Assembly (NCBI GenBank): GCA_028023455.1
Contig: JAQFVV010006199.1
Coordinates: 7,824,972 to 7,888,971, forward strand
Length of the DNA stretch: 64,000 nucleotides
Direction of reading: 5' to 3'
Origin: Epiperipatus broadwayi
Taxonomy: Eukaryota > Onychophora > Udeonychophora > Euonychophora > Peripatidae
Of the stretch, positions 27,304-41,725 are shown piece by piece. Below the pieces are notes generated by a model, which was not told the origin of the DNA, made no database searches, and was given only the letters and a program-made list of their open reading frames with translations. The translations under genes were made by a program, and so were the position numbers. Numbering within the stretch: position 1 is the stretch's first letter; every line of letters begins with the position of its first letter.

Positions 27304-28913
27304 ATGGCTACTGCCCAGTCAAGTGTGAGCGAATTAAGCACCAATACGAAATTAACAACATCGTTAGTTTCAACATCGCCTATTTCATATGCAAAAGTAC
27401 TTAAAAGTAATAGCAATACTACAGCACCAACTCAAATACCGCGCTTCCGTAGAACAAACACAAATGATATTAAAAATCTTGATTTAAACACTCGAGAGGA
27501 AAATCAACCCCCCAGCCGCAATCTGGACAAAAGAAACGCTTGAAAATGTGATGGACCGTTTCAGTAATACGGTGCCTCGTACGTTATTTGAAACATTTCA
27601 CAGGTTTTTTTCACCAACTTCGTTAGTACTCGCAGTAACCGATAATCAATGCTCATTATATCGTTTCCCAAAAGCTTTATTATATGAAGCAATCACGCAA
27701 AATGCACTATGGGAAACAATCTCTTGTATCGCCGACCATCCAAATTCTCGATGTATAACCATTGATTTTTATACTCAGCAGCAAAAAGAATGTTTTCAAT
27801 CCACTATTTTAGCACTTGATAATTACGCACTCGTAATTATAGATGAAAACCGGAAAAATATAATTACTGGAGTGCTTAAAAATACTTATCTTAAATACAA
27901 CGTACAATATTTTCAAAAAATGATAAACCCATTTGGAAAAGTAATTGCCCTACAGCCTATATATTTAAAAGACACACCTATACCGATATGTAGTAATCAT
28001 TTTGAATTTAAAATAAAACTACATAAAAACGTAGATGCCTCAACGATTCCAACACAGATTACAGATCAAGAAGCGACACTCTCTCTTCACATAAGAGGTC
28101 TAAAGCCACATTGTTTTGGCTGTGGACAGAGAGGACACCTAGCAACTCAGTGCGATAACACAAAAAGCAATCACTGTGAACAAACTAAAATCCTCTCCCC
28201 AGAACAACCCAGTGATGAAAATAAAATTTATAATAACACTACATCCATTGGCAACCCAATAATAGAAATCGGAAAAAAACAGGTTCAAACACCCACAAAC
28301 AAAAATAATAATGGAGCAGAATTGCCTATCCCAAAGACCAACCAAAAAAATAATAACACAAAAACTAACACAGAAATCCAAGATTCAAACGAAAATAATT
28401 CTCAAGAAACCACAACACAAAATACAGCAATTACATCACAGGATCAGCATCTCAATAAAACAAAATGTGTACCAAGTAAAAATCAACAAACAGAAAGTAA
28501 ACACACACAGTTATATAATGAAAATATAAATCCAGATAATATAAAGATACCAATAATAAAAAAAACTACAATTATAAACAAAACTGCATCAAACATAATG
28601 GATGCAATAGAAGCCCCTCTTCCACCTATTCAAGAGAATACACCAGAGGGAAAAAGAAAGCCAGGTAGACCATCAAAAAATCATGAATCCAAAAAGGCAA
28701 AAAAAAACAGACCAAAAGCACAACTCATCAGACATATACAATTTAGAAAATGATGAAATAGAAATGGATGTAAGCCAACAACAAATGGACACCTGTTCGG
28801 TTTCATCACAAATTGCCTATATAGAGTCTGAAGCAATATTAAATGAAAGAAAAACTGATAATAAACCCAACAATGTCTTAAATATGTATCAGCATCCATC
28901 TACTGCAATATAA
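27304..28913 (+). pseudogene. LINE ORF1: nucleic-acid-binding gag-like protein with CCHC knuckle and AT-hook
   Basis: ORF1 of the Tx1/L1-like element starts at ATG 27304 and is expected to coat the element RNA. It is open as three pieces in three frames, 27304-27543, 27548-28753 and 28683-28913. They join at a C6 run (27508-27513) and an A9 run (28699-28707). Allowing for these, the protein is about 535 residues. A zinc knuckle CFGCGQRGHLATQC is at 28112-28153 (C-x2-C-x4-H-x4-C). The region after it is rich in N, T, Q and K and probably disordered. At about 28650-28682 KRKPGRPSK has the GRP core of an AT-hook, which binds the minor groove of A+T-rich DNA. Family identity follows from position and knuckle, while the AT-hook function is inferred. 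Confidence 0.8.
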
Positions 28914-28975
28914 ACAAAAATTTAGTATTAAAAATAAAATAAAAATCAATACCCTGTTAAAAAATTATTTAAAAC

Positions 28976-31900
28976 ATGAAGATAAAAATTGGATCTCTCA
29001 ACATTAGAGGCTTAAATGCCACCAAAAAACTTTTTGATCTCAAAAAATGGTTACATACAACACAACCACACATACTGGGGCTTTTGGAAACAAAAATATA
29101 CAGCAGCTCTCAAATTGATCCATCAAAATATTTAGTCAGCCAAGGTTTTTGTGCCTGCTCAAGGCAATCATCATCACCATCAGGTGGCACAGGCATAATT
29201 ATTTCCCACAACTGCCCTTTCGATTCTTTTAAAATTATATATATTGATTCTAATCTTATCATATTAACACTCCATCATAAAAATATCACACTTAACCTAG
29301 TATTTGTATATATACCACCAGGCCCTGTCATCATCTCAAGAATAATAGCAACAATAAATTCAATGCTTACAGCAACACCAAATCCCATAATACTCCTGGG
29401 AGATTTCAACATGACCTACCAAACTTTTGTCACCAAATGGATCCATCAAATAACAATCCCACTTATGAGTGCTGAGGGCTTTCTCACATCAAACTCAATA
29501 TCTTTTAATAACAATAGATATAAGTCACTTATTGATTTGTGTTTCTACTCACCAATGTTACATCATTATTTTAATCTTGAACTCTGTCCATCTATAATCT
29601 CAGATCATGCTGCTCAGTTCATCACCCTCGACCTAACAAAAATACAGAATACAACAATAGCCCTCCAAAAGACTATGCGAATTCTTCTTCCAGCACAAAC
29701 AACTGAATTCTTATATTCAGAAACATATATAATGCTCCAAAAACTTCAAAACATGTCACTCGATCCAGTACAAAAGTATATAGCATTCACCAATATACTT
29801 TCTTTCAACATCAATCATATTACCTGCAACTCAACACCCCCCCCACCAGATTATTAGCATTGGCAGATGAACTACATAAAAGAATAACCATTTCCAGACC
29901 AACTACAAATAATCAAACACAAATTAAAAAACTTACAGAAATGTACAACAATACATGCAATACACTAAAGCAATATGTAGCAATAAAAAAGAAAAAAATA
30001 TGCCTTACACAACAACATACTTGGACCAGAGCATACATACGGTGGGCATTGGGATACCCATCCACAGTCAGAGTGCCTATGGCACTTGAAATAGACGGCT
30101 CTATAACAGCTGGACATAACATGATAAACCCAATATATCAACACTTTAAAAAAAAACTGCAAAAACAGAGAGGGTACATACCAAATGAAGACATATTTGG
30201 AGACCCTGAAACAGACACACCAATAACAACAACTGACATTGTATTTCAACTTGCAACAATAACAAACACATGTCACCCAGGACCACAAGGAATTCCCAAA
30301 TTTGTGTACAAACACCTTAGTCACTTCACAGCAAAATACCTGTGCGATCTAGCCAATTACATATCCCAAAAAATTTACAACATACAAAGTCTATACCCAA
30401 TTGGAATGGTTCCATTTAACAAAAAACCAACAGCAATATCATCTTTATCTAATCTACGACCAATTTCAATGGGACCTTTAGGAATAAAAATTCTTGAAAG
30501 AGTGATAAAGGAAAAAATAGAACAACACATACTCCCTGTGTTATCATCAGCACAATATGCCAAAAAAGGATCATCCATTGGCCAGGGTGCCTTAATGTAC
30601 AAAACAATTATCGAAGTAGTAAAAAAAAAAAAGAAATATGCACCAATTATAGTTCAACTAGACATTGAGGCAGCTTTTGACTCAGTGCCTATAGCCAAAT
30701 TATTAGACGTGCTGAAAAAAACAACAACACCTCCATCCCTACTATATATAATAGTCAATCTGCTACTCAGCTGTGAAATTCACATCACATTGAATGGAAA
30801 AAAATCACCAGCCTTCAGACCGAGTCAATCCATCCCACAAGGATCCCCCCTAAGTGCCTTGCTCTTTACAATATATATAAATCCTCTATTAATAGAGATA
30901 CAGAAAAAAATAAAAGGCATTCAAATTCCAAACACTGCTTTAAATATATCATGCATAGCCTATATGGACGATGTAACCATTTTCCTCCCCTCTAAAAAGA
31001 ACCTCCCCATATTACAAGAGATAATCAAGAATTATACCTCAAATTTTAATTTAAAAATTAACACAAATAAAACTGCTGCATGGTCAATATACACAGGCAA
31101 GCACTGTACAGAGATGTTTAATGGTAAACCATCTGCTTTCCTTGGTTTCCCATTCTACCTTGGAACCAATGGAATGAGGCAAAAAATTCAAAAAAAATTA
31201 AAAAAAGATGCTGAAAAAATCACAGCCTCACTTGAAAAGTCATACCTGTCAATATATGCAAAGGTAGCACTATTTAATCAACTTATAATTACAAAAATTA
31301 CATACTATACACCTATAATCAAATTTCCAAAAACATTCATATCTAAAATCTCGTCAATCTGTAACAAACTAATATGGAAGAGAAAGACAGTGGCAATCTC
31401 TTTAAAAAATCTGAGCAGACCACCACATAGCAATGGACTTGGACTCCATACAATCAGTGTTTTTTACACACAGAAATCAGTAAATCTAATAACAGCAACC
31501 ATAAAAAGATTTCCAGACCTGGAGTGTGTAATCAGTATAATACCCACAGACAGCCCCCCCCTTCATATGGATATCTATCCACACTGATTGAAGAACTCAA
31601 GCCAATATACAACAAAATATCACTCAATAATGACAACAAGTATACATACTGGGACATTTACAATATACTACATCCAAACCAGACACCCAATCTACATCCA
31701 TCAGTTCTTGGAATAGACAACAGGCAACTACTGCAACAATTCAGAAAATGGTCGTTAGAAACAAAATTATTCGATTTTCTACTTAAGCTTAATCTCAATG
31801 CTCTACCCACAACCCATTTTCCTAGATTTCGTAGATTCTATACAAATATAGACCCTATGTGCGGGCTATGTCATAGAGAAGAAGAGACACAAGATCATTT

Positions 31901-32213
31901 TTTTTATTCCTGCAGTGCCCTAGAAACAATACGTCGCACAATGTTTACCACATACAGAAAGGCTATCATTTCAATTGATGAAATAATAAATACGTTTAAA
32001 AAAGGCAACAACCCTGCTATTCGTGCAGCAACATACAGCCTTTATGCCTACTGGTGCACCAGATGCACTTTTGCACTTGCCAATAACCCTCGACGCCACC
32101 CAGCAACATATTCAATAAAACTAGAACTGTTAAGAAAAAGAGACAGCATCCTAGCTCAACCAGATATATTTGCAGCCACATGGTCACACTTGAAACAAAG
32201 ATCCAGTCTATGA
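28976..32213 (+). pseudogene. LINE ORF2: AP-endonuclease, reverse transcriptase and C-terminal zinc finger
   Basis: The polyprotein for target-primed reverse transcription is open in three blocks, 28976-29857, about 29845-31587 and 31524-32213. They are separated by C8 runs at 29837-29844 and 31554-31561. The first block is an APE nuclease with SLNIRG (residues 7-12), LLETK (E38), VYIPP, GDFNM (142-146), IDLCFYS and SDH (209-211). The second has RT motif A LDIEAAFDS (first Asp at 30661), motif B PQGSPLS, catalytic YMDD at 30961-30972, LKINTNKT and FLGFPF. The third has CGLCHREEETQDHFFYSC from 31860, the zinc-binding end seen in Tx1/L1 elements. All catalytic residues are present. In total about 1,080 codons would be normal for the group. 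YMDD in place of the more common FADD/YADD is unusual. Confidence 0.88.
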
Positions 32214-32452
32214 AATGTAAAGACCAATAAGATAGATGATGACATTTTCAACATCAGCATTTTTTCCAACTTTAAAAAAAATGCAAGCATAAACTGAACT
32301 AAATAGAAGACCAAATTTAAAAACAAGGAGAAAAAAAAAGTATGCAGAAAAGATAAAGACTTATATACTGAAAGTTGTAATTTGTTTTTCATTTGTAAAA
32401 ATCAATATATGACTCTGTAACTTTTTAGACTCAATAAAGTTTTGCTTTGAAA

Positions 32453-32635
<183 letters not shown>

Positions 32636-32639
32636 TTAA

Positions 32640-34203
<1,564 letters not shown>

Positions 34204-34472
34204 TTCATCGAGCACAATAGTAATTAGTAACTAGATCATCCATCATAATTTTATATAGTTTTATTACTCAAAGTATGATCTCAATATTATTAATAAGTTG
34301 ATTATATTTCCCTAACACTTTTACTATTTCACTGGACTGATTAAAAAATGATATTGGATAACAGAAGTCAGCCTTACTGTATTGAGATAAGAATGCTTCT
34401 ATACTTTCCAGCATCATCTTTTTTGGACTCAGAAACTGATTTTTCTATCTTTATTATTCCTAAAATATTTAT

Positions 34473-34901
34473 TCTATCCTAATAAAAACAAAAAATACTT
34501 AATTGTAATTATTAATTAGAGAAAATATAACTTACTATTAAAAATTTTCGGCTGAACGTTTTCGAGGAACCATGCCTCATACTCATAGCCTTCATGAAAA
34601 GTGTAATAAATATATGCAAATGTAAATATTCAAATAAGCTACTGTTACGTAGCCCATTTTTTCGAGATCTCGAAGCATGTGTCCTTTCTGTTAATGGCAT
34701 GGATGTCTCTATTAATATAGAATGCCTCCTTTATTTTTCTCCTGTAATCATTTGGCTCTGAACACTTTTCATGAAGGCTATGAAAAACGTTCAGCTGAAA
34801 ATTTTTAATAGTAAGTTATATTTTCTCTAATTAATAATTACAATTAAGTATTTTTTGTTTTTACATATAAGGAGAAATTAAAACCATATCTATCCTAATA
34901 A
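34473..34901. mobile_element. Fold-back Penelope 3'-end insertion with 13-bp target duplication
   Basis: TCTATCCTAATAA is present at both 34473-34485 and 34889-34901. Between the copies are two inverted arms (about 34490-34608 and 34763-34862) sharing AACTTACTATTAAAAATTTT and ATAGCCTTCATGAAAAGTG. The right part of the left copy (34540-34760) is homologous to the 3' UTR and last codons of the Penelope-like element at 32680-32900, including GTTACGTAG-CCCATT and ATTAATATAGAATGC. It is therefore a second, tiny insertion of the same family, made of a truncated copy plus an inverted partner. Confidence 0.8.
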
Positions 34902-34904
34902 GTT

Positions 34905-36815
34905 ATACTTCATTAAGCATAATTTGGAAGTATTTTGAACATCTTTCACCTATAATATCTTGATAAGGAAATTAATGCAATTAGATTGAGATTTGAATAA
35001 AAAGGAGACATAAATAATACTCACTAATTGTGAAATAATTTAATGAAATAAATTATGCAAATGACAAAGAATTTTAATACATATATAAAATAACATTGCC
35101 TTCCCATACAAATACATTAATCCATGCTTACATAGTATATATCTATACATATATAAATTATTCTTGTATAGTATGTCTTTAAGCTGTCTAATATCTCCTT
35201 AATCTCTTTCTAGACATACACACATAGTGTGAAAATTTGCTTAATTATATACAGATTATGTTTTCCTAAAATAAAAATGTACACGGTTTAATATCTCATA
35301 ACAAAAAATTTTATACAAAAAATTAAATTCATATCAAATTTCAGTATTTCAGCAGAATCATTAGGTATTATCTCTAGTATTTTCTTTTATTTTTTTGCTG
35401 TGCAATAATCTGATTTTGAGAAATACATTTTTGATAGCATTCAATATAACTTCTATGCAAGTCAATTTTTCCTATTTAAAGATTTTCTTTCAAGTATTGG
35501 TATTTTCTACAGTTTTACATCTATATCAGGTGTTTTGCTGAATTTATTTTTTATAGACTTAATTTTTTTGACATTTTGTATTAAATGTTTGCTGTTTTCC
35601 ACAGGCTTTTGTTGATAGATGGATTATCAACTCAGGTACACATTTTATCTTGTAAAGTAAACATTAGACAAGTTATACGTTTTAAAGCTTTCTATCCATT
35701 AGTCCACCAATGATTACATTTTCAGATAGTAACGAAATATAACAGTGAATTAATGTCCTCATAGCTACAATGAAAATATCTTGAGTTTTCCAACACCGAC
35801 TTTGCTTTGTTTCACCAGTATACTCAATGATTTTTTTTTTTTTTGTGGTAACTTCTGTTACGTTTTAATGGAGTTACATATTTGCTGCTTTCAAGCAGTG
35901 TTAGTAAGTGACTGAATTTCTTCAATTGACTCAATTCCAACTGCAATAGACTTGTTATTACCCCTAATTGCAACTGAAAGATGTTTTTTATTATTATCTC
36001 GTTATACACCACCTATTTGTTCTCGATCAATTTATGTTTGATTGAAATTAAAAAAAAAACCAGCATTGCACGCTTTTCTAAAATATTTTGATTTATTTAC
36101 TAGTTGGTATATTTGTTTTAAATCAATCTTTGATTAGTGAACCATTTAATTAATAATTGAATATAAAAGGAAAATTACATTTTTCTTTTTTATCTTCAAA
36201 TATTTTATTTACAATATTATGAAATTGACTCTTGTCAAAATTATCTTTCCTTAAATTAATGATCAAAGTAAAAAAAAAAAAAATTACTTTACAAATAAAC
36301 AAAAACTCATTTCCTAATATCAATCTTTAAATTACACATTAATATTTATGAATTTTATAATCTCTGAATTTGTCACCATTAAAAAAATCCAATACGATTT
36401 GCTTGAAATATAAAATTTAATTAGTGATTTGCAATATTTGAATTACCTTTTACTCAACTTATTTATAAAGGCAATTCAACATAAATTCTTGAACCTATTC
36501 AAATATTCCTAAATATTGTGACTTATTTATACTATAGTATGTATGGTTTTAAATATACACATTTTAAAAATACATTCCTATTAATAGTATAAATTTCTTT
36601 TACAATATACATTCCAGGACTTAAATCATTATACAAACTTCTAATGTTCCATCATATACTCGATCTTTTACTTTTTCCCCTTTATTTAATGTGATTTTCA
36701 CTTTACTTTTTTTTATTTCAATTGCTTAACTTTGTTGTGTTCTTGTTCCAATGTTGTTTCCAATTTTTATGTTATGATGTTTGAAATTGTTTAAAAGTAA
36801 TTTAATAATAATTCA
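34905..36815. other. A+T-rich spacer
   Basis: I recognise no gene or repeat here. Confidence 0.4.
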
Positions 36816-36819
36816 GAGC

Positions 36820-37560
36820 TAAAGATGTGACCACAGGTTTGATAGTGGAATTTTTAATTTGAATAGATTGAAAGCAAAAACAAGAACTTCATCTTCTTGG
36901 ACTCTTGGTTTATAGTATGCTGATGATTGCTACTCTTTCTAGTTCAAAGGTCAATCTACAAAATATACTTAATATTTTGAATGTAAAATTATGATTTTGG
37001 TTTAGTAATTCATTTTTCAAAAAACTCAAGTTTTATCAACCAGTGATAGAAGTTAAATCCTCAGAAATTTTTAGCTTGCATGAATATCAACTTGGGGATG
37101 AAAACCAATTTAAATATGTTGATAGTTTTTTGATGTTGAGGTGCAGCGCAGATTCCAATACAAGTTGATAATATATTATTCTAATTAAATTACCTATATG
37201 TAAAGGAATTGTATAGCCTAATTCAATGGAAATGAGACCTGGACTCCTTATTATTGTACTATAATGTATATTTAAATATATCATTTAAGGATATTACATA
37301 AAATTCTAAAAATATATTGGCAACCTGACAAAACGATCAATAATTCTTCAGCATGTGAATATAATACTACAGAATCCAATATTATAAAATTACATATTCA
37401 TTGGAATGAATATATGAAACAAATGAACAATATAACACTACCTAAAGGATATTTTATGGTAAACTTGAGCATGAATTCATGAAAGAGACTATGTTTATAT
37501 TAAAAAATGAATTCAAAGGAATTCTAAAAAAAGTGTAATGTTCTCATTGGGAATATATGA
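36820..37560 (+). pseudogene. Decayed LINE ORF2 (RT catalytic and C-terminal region)
   Basis: From 36838 the translation reads RFDSGIFNLNRLKAKTRTS, and about 15 residues later YADDC, the RT catalytic box. After more frame breaks KTQVL, NETWTP near 37235 and HWNEYMKQMNNITLPKGYF near 37400-37455 follow. The last matches the GHV-RM-D-RLPK motif found after the RT domain in one family of invertebrate LINEs. A related copy lies at 56.4-57.8 kb with the same FNLN-LKAKTRTS words. Heavily mutated and non-functional. Confidence 0.65.
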
Positions 37561-37926
37561 TGGAGAATAGAATACAATAATATTACCATAATTATAAATA
37601 TGTCATGGTCATAGAATGTAAAGAAAAACAATTAACTTAATATTCTCATTTATCCCAAAAACAACTTGATTTATGACTTAAAATTACATTAATAATTACA
37701 AATAAATTTTCGTTATATAAACTAAATTATGTAATTGGCTTTAAATTTATTAAACTTCCATCTTAATATATAATAAATAAATAAACAATAAGTTTTACAA
37801 TGAATTACTTTGATTGAATACAAGTAACCTTAAGGAACTTGAACATAGACTTTCAAGTTCCCTTCAACTATCTGCTCTAGATTATACAACTGATGCATGA
37901 CTACTAATGTAAAAAAAATAAATGAT

Positions 37927-37990
37927 CTCCAATAAATATATTTTGTGCTGAACCAGCACTCATCAGTTGGTCCATATCATCTCCCACACA
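37927..37990 (-). ncRNA. Hammerhead ribozyme, degenerate copy
   Basis: On the minus strand CCAA-CTGATGA-GTGCT-GGTTC-AGCAC is intact. It is followed by AAAA in place of GAAA (G12 lost), and the short stem III no longer pairs well. TTGG still closes stem I. Expected to be inactive. Confidence 0.7.
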
Positions 37991-38107
37991 TACATATGTT
38001 TGTAGTTTATATTACGATAGCAAATCTTCAAACTTTAATGGACAGGCTTCAATTTACTTCCTCCTCCTAGCTTAATATAAACCAAACACCAATTATATGT
38101 ATGTATG

Positions 38108-38173
38108 GGAGATGATTCGGACCAACTGATGAGTGCTGGTTCAGCACGAAATACATATATTGGAGATTATCTT
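38108..38173 (+). ncRNA. Type I hammerhead ribozyme
   Basis: A self-cleaving RNA motif. CTGATGA lies at 38126-38132. Stem II (38133-38147) is a perfect 5-bp GTGCT/AGCAC with loop GGTTC. GAAA is at 38148-38151. Stem III is a 3-bp A-U-A helix with a CA loop, ending in the TA of the cleavage triplet, so cleavage is predicted after A38159. Stem I pairs CCAA (38122-38125) with TTGG (38160-38163). After an internal loop it pairs GGAGATGAT with ATTATCTTT by Watson-Crick and G-U pairs. The open stem I, strong stem II and minimal stem III are as reported for Penelope-like and retrozyme hammerheads. All catalytic core positions are present. Confidence 0.85.
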
Positions 38174-38264
38174 TTTCATATGTATCAGTTGAATGAGATA
38201 GAGCAGATAGTTGAAGGGAACTTGTAAGTTTGTGTTTAAGTCACTTATGGTTACAAATTAGTTA

Positions 38265-41140
38265 CAATATAAATCTAATGCAAAATTATCTTTATATATA
38301 TATCTTTCAAAGAGCACTCACTGACTGAATTATAATAAAAATAATTTTTTTCTGGTAGATTTTTAGTTTTATTTTATAAAATATTAAACATGAAAGTTAC
38401 TGAAGTGACTTTTGTATGGATTTTTTATTGTAGTTTAAATGTATGTAGATATCAGTATTCAAAAACAGACAGTTTAATAACGTTGCAAAGCATATTATGT
38501 TCTAGCTTAACAGAATAATCAATCACCTCTGAACCAACAATTTTTTTTTTTACTGAGACTTATGATTTGATGTTATAGGTTCCATGGATTCAAAGATTCT
38601 GCTCAAATATAGTTGTCCTCTACTGATACATAAAAACTCTTAACAATATTTGTACTGAGGTTCTTCTGAATTCATCTGTCTCTTTTTATAAAACCTTAAC
38701 AAATAATTGATGCAAAACTAATGTAATTTTATTCATATTAAATAAATTTATTCTCAAAATTTAGTTAAGTAAAAAATAAGTTTAGAAAATAATTGAAAAA
38801 TATATATTAATAATTATTGAAGCTGGACGGTTACCATTATTTGATACATTTGGAATGCATATTTTTCCAAATTTAAAAAATTAAAATATTTTGGTTTTTA
38901 AAATAATAAATTAACAAACAAAATAAATTACATTTATGTATATATTATATTCAGAGATGCAAAATGCTTTTAAAATATTATCACTTCTATTATTCAAACT
39001 AATTCTCATTTTGTTTGTGAGAATTCTGTATCAATACAATAGATATACTGAACATGTGTAAACATATGTGGTGCAATTTAATTTAAAAATTACATACATT
39101 AAGACATTGTTCTCTTTAAAAATATGTAACATTATTTTGGAATCTTAATTTTTATTTTTGCAATAAAACTTATTCATAAAATGACAACGTCTAAAGTACA
39201 CTTGATTCATAATTTTCTAACATATATTTATCTGAAAAAGATAGCAACAATAATTTTTTTGGGTGATCATAGCATTGAAAATTAAAAAAAATCAATTTTT
39301 CTAATTTTTAATTAAACCATAGACAAGTTAACTCATTTGAGACAGCAAATATATTAATCATTCAGAAAGTGTCATTTTTTGGACTTAAATCATCTACCTA
39401 TATCATAACTTTTTTGCAAAAACAACAAATAATCATTACATATTTCATTATACCATCTATCCACTTTATTCTGCAAATCTACAATATCTCTCATAATTTT
39501 CTTAATAATACATTCATTTTTTTCTGGTTAACATTCAGTAATACTAGATTCTAAATAGAAACCTTTGAAAGAAGATCGATAACTTCACATTAGAAAATAA
39601 AACTTTGTAAAAATAGAATTATATTTGTTTTCCTTTGGAAACACTTTATATTTATTTACATTACTTATCTCATTAACTCAAAGCAATATCTTATTCAGAT
39701 ATGCTCAATAGTGTTATATCTAACAATATATCTTAATAAAATAAGTATTCTTCAGTGAGCCATATCTAACAATTTTTTTCTATCAGAATTATTTGAAAAG
39801 CACTATTTCAAATTCAGATACATCATGTTGAAATATAATGTCTGCAAAATATAATACACATAGGAGGAAAATACCACACACATTTAATATCATGCGAATA
39901 GCATGACATTATTTCTCAGGTCATCTGAAATGAAGAAAATCATATTAGCACCTATGCTAAATACTGTTTTATGGTAATTCTTGCAAAAATAATCCAATAA
40001 AATGTCAGGAAATAAGGATGATGCAAGAAAGCATCTGAATCCTTTGAAGAGAATGTTGAAAAAAAAAGCAACATTTAATTGTAAAATTTCAATCACATCT
40101 TATTGAAATGCCTTCAAGCTAATATTGTGTACTGAAAGTAACCAGTTGACATAATAATACTATCATAGAAGACTTATCAGTAAAGAAACAATGCCAAGAT
40201 GTATGACAAAGACAATGGAACTCAACTTGCACAAGCAAATATTAAAATAGAAACTTGGCTAAATTTCAGGACTGTTTAGCACACTCCAATGTATATAGAG
40301 AGATTAACACCTTATGCAATTATACCTGAAATGTCTATCATTTAATGGTGATGAGATCAATTAGGCCTTTGCAGTTGTTGGATATGGTGTAGTAATACTG
40401 AATTCTATGTTGCTTGCATTTCTCCATTTAATGTGAATCATATAAGATAACTTTCTCAAACCATGTTTGCCCTTATATTTCATGCAGTTAGCAGATGATT
40501 GGCTATTAATTCAAATTTATATCTAGTCAAAAGTGACACAATATTAGGATAAATATTTATATAAGTATTTTTTTTTAAAAACCATTAAATATATTCATAG
40601 AATTTAAAGTATTTGTTTTTATATAAATAAAAATTAATGGCATAAAAATGTTATTACTGTAAGAAAGTTAAAGATTAACTTTAAGATAAATAATGTCCAA
40701 TATTTTTTGATTGAGAATAGTATTATTAAATGTATTTCCTACTTTAAAAAAATGCTTTACTTCCACATGCAAAAATATATATTGGTTTCAACACCAATTT
40801 CACTCTAAATAAATGGAAGATTTGAATTAAAATTATTGAGATTCTAAGCTTAACATTTTTTCGAACCCCTTCCAGCACCAGACATATCATATGAATAACA
40901 AATAAAATTATTTTGATTCAATAAAGATGGATTATTGCAATAATTTATATTTTAAAAAAGTATGCAACAATTTTCTTTATCAGAAAAATCAAGCATCCAA
41001 AGGATAACCTCCTAATCTTATCGTTTTTTTTATATAGAAAATAATCATTGAGAATTTCTTTTGAAGCATATTAAAATGTAAATAGTTTTTATTTTTCTGA
41101 ATAACTTTTTTTCTGAAGTTTTTTGTCACTAAACTAAAAA
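38265..41140. other. A+T-rich intergenic DNA
   Basis: No gene, repeat family or structured element was recognised. Confidence 0.4.
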
Positions 41141-41289
41141 AACCATCACATGATCACCATCTCTTATACTAGCACATAATTGTTATTAAACAAGCAAAAC
41201 TCTCCATACAGTAGTGCCACCCTGTGCCAACCAGAGTAATCAATGGATGCCAGAAGGCTTGTGCATAAAATCCCTATCTAAAGCATATT

Positions 41290-41347
41290 CATCCAATATC
41301 CCCAGACTAGTTTCTGGCTTGTGGTTTTCATCAGTGAGGAGTTTTGG
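41290..41347 (-). ncRNA. Hammerhead-like motif, family B
   Basis: On the minus strand CCAA-A-AC-TCCTCA precedes CTGATGA. Then come 13 nt, GAAA, CTAGTC and TGGGGA-TA-TTGG. TCCTCA pairs with TGGGGA over 6 bp and CCAA pairs with TTGG beyond an internal loop, giving a two-part stem I. A 2-bp stem III (AC/GT, loop TA) ends in a TC cleavage site. Stem II is the weak point. It is unpaired in this copy, but the sister copies read GGC/GCC (41.7 kb), AGC/GCT (63.1 kb) and AAG/CTT (62.7 kb). Core positions are intact, but activity is doubtful. Confidence 0.55.
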
Positions 41348-41671
41348 ATCTGAGAGCACTGCACCTAGATCTTAGGATCTAATGCAACCCTCCAGCAACC
41401 ACCTTTTATCCCTACTTAACTACAAAACTATGAGAATGAAATTGAAAACACACTATTTTCAATCTAAGCTATGGTTGTTAAAGAACCAAAGAGACCAAAA
41501 TGTATGGGTGCTGAACTGAGTTCAGACCCATATGACTATATAAGCTATTGAGCTTAGATTGAAAATATTGGCTTTCAATTTCATTCTCATAGCTTTGTAG
41601 TTAAGTAGATAGAAGGTGGTTGCTGGAGGGTTGCATTAGATCCTAAGATCTAGGCGCAGTGTTCTCACATC

Positions 41672-41725
41672 CAAAACTCCTCACTGATAAAGGCCACAAG
41701 CCAGAAACTAATCTGGCGATATTGG
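41672..41725 (+). ncRNA. Hammerhead-like motif, family B, mutated core
   Basis: Same layout as the minus-strand partner. The core reads CTGATAA (G8 to A), followed by GGC-CACAA-GCC, A, GAAAC, TAATC and TGGCGA-TA-TTGG. Stem II pairs here, but the loss of G8 should abolish cleavage. Confidence 0.5.

Larger units (their letters stand above)
37825..38262. mobile_element. Palindromic hammerhead-bearing retroelement (retrozyme/Penelope-type)
   Basis: The arms (about 37825-38000 and 38082-38262) are inverted copies sharing CAAGTTCCCTTCAACTATCT and GTGCTGAACCAGCACTCATC, around an ~80-bp spacer. Each arm carries a hammerhead motif, one per strand. No protein is encoded. Hammerheads are established in the terminal repeats of Penelope-like elements and in non-autonomous retrozymes. 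Which of these this is cannot be decided here. Confidence 0.7.
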
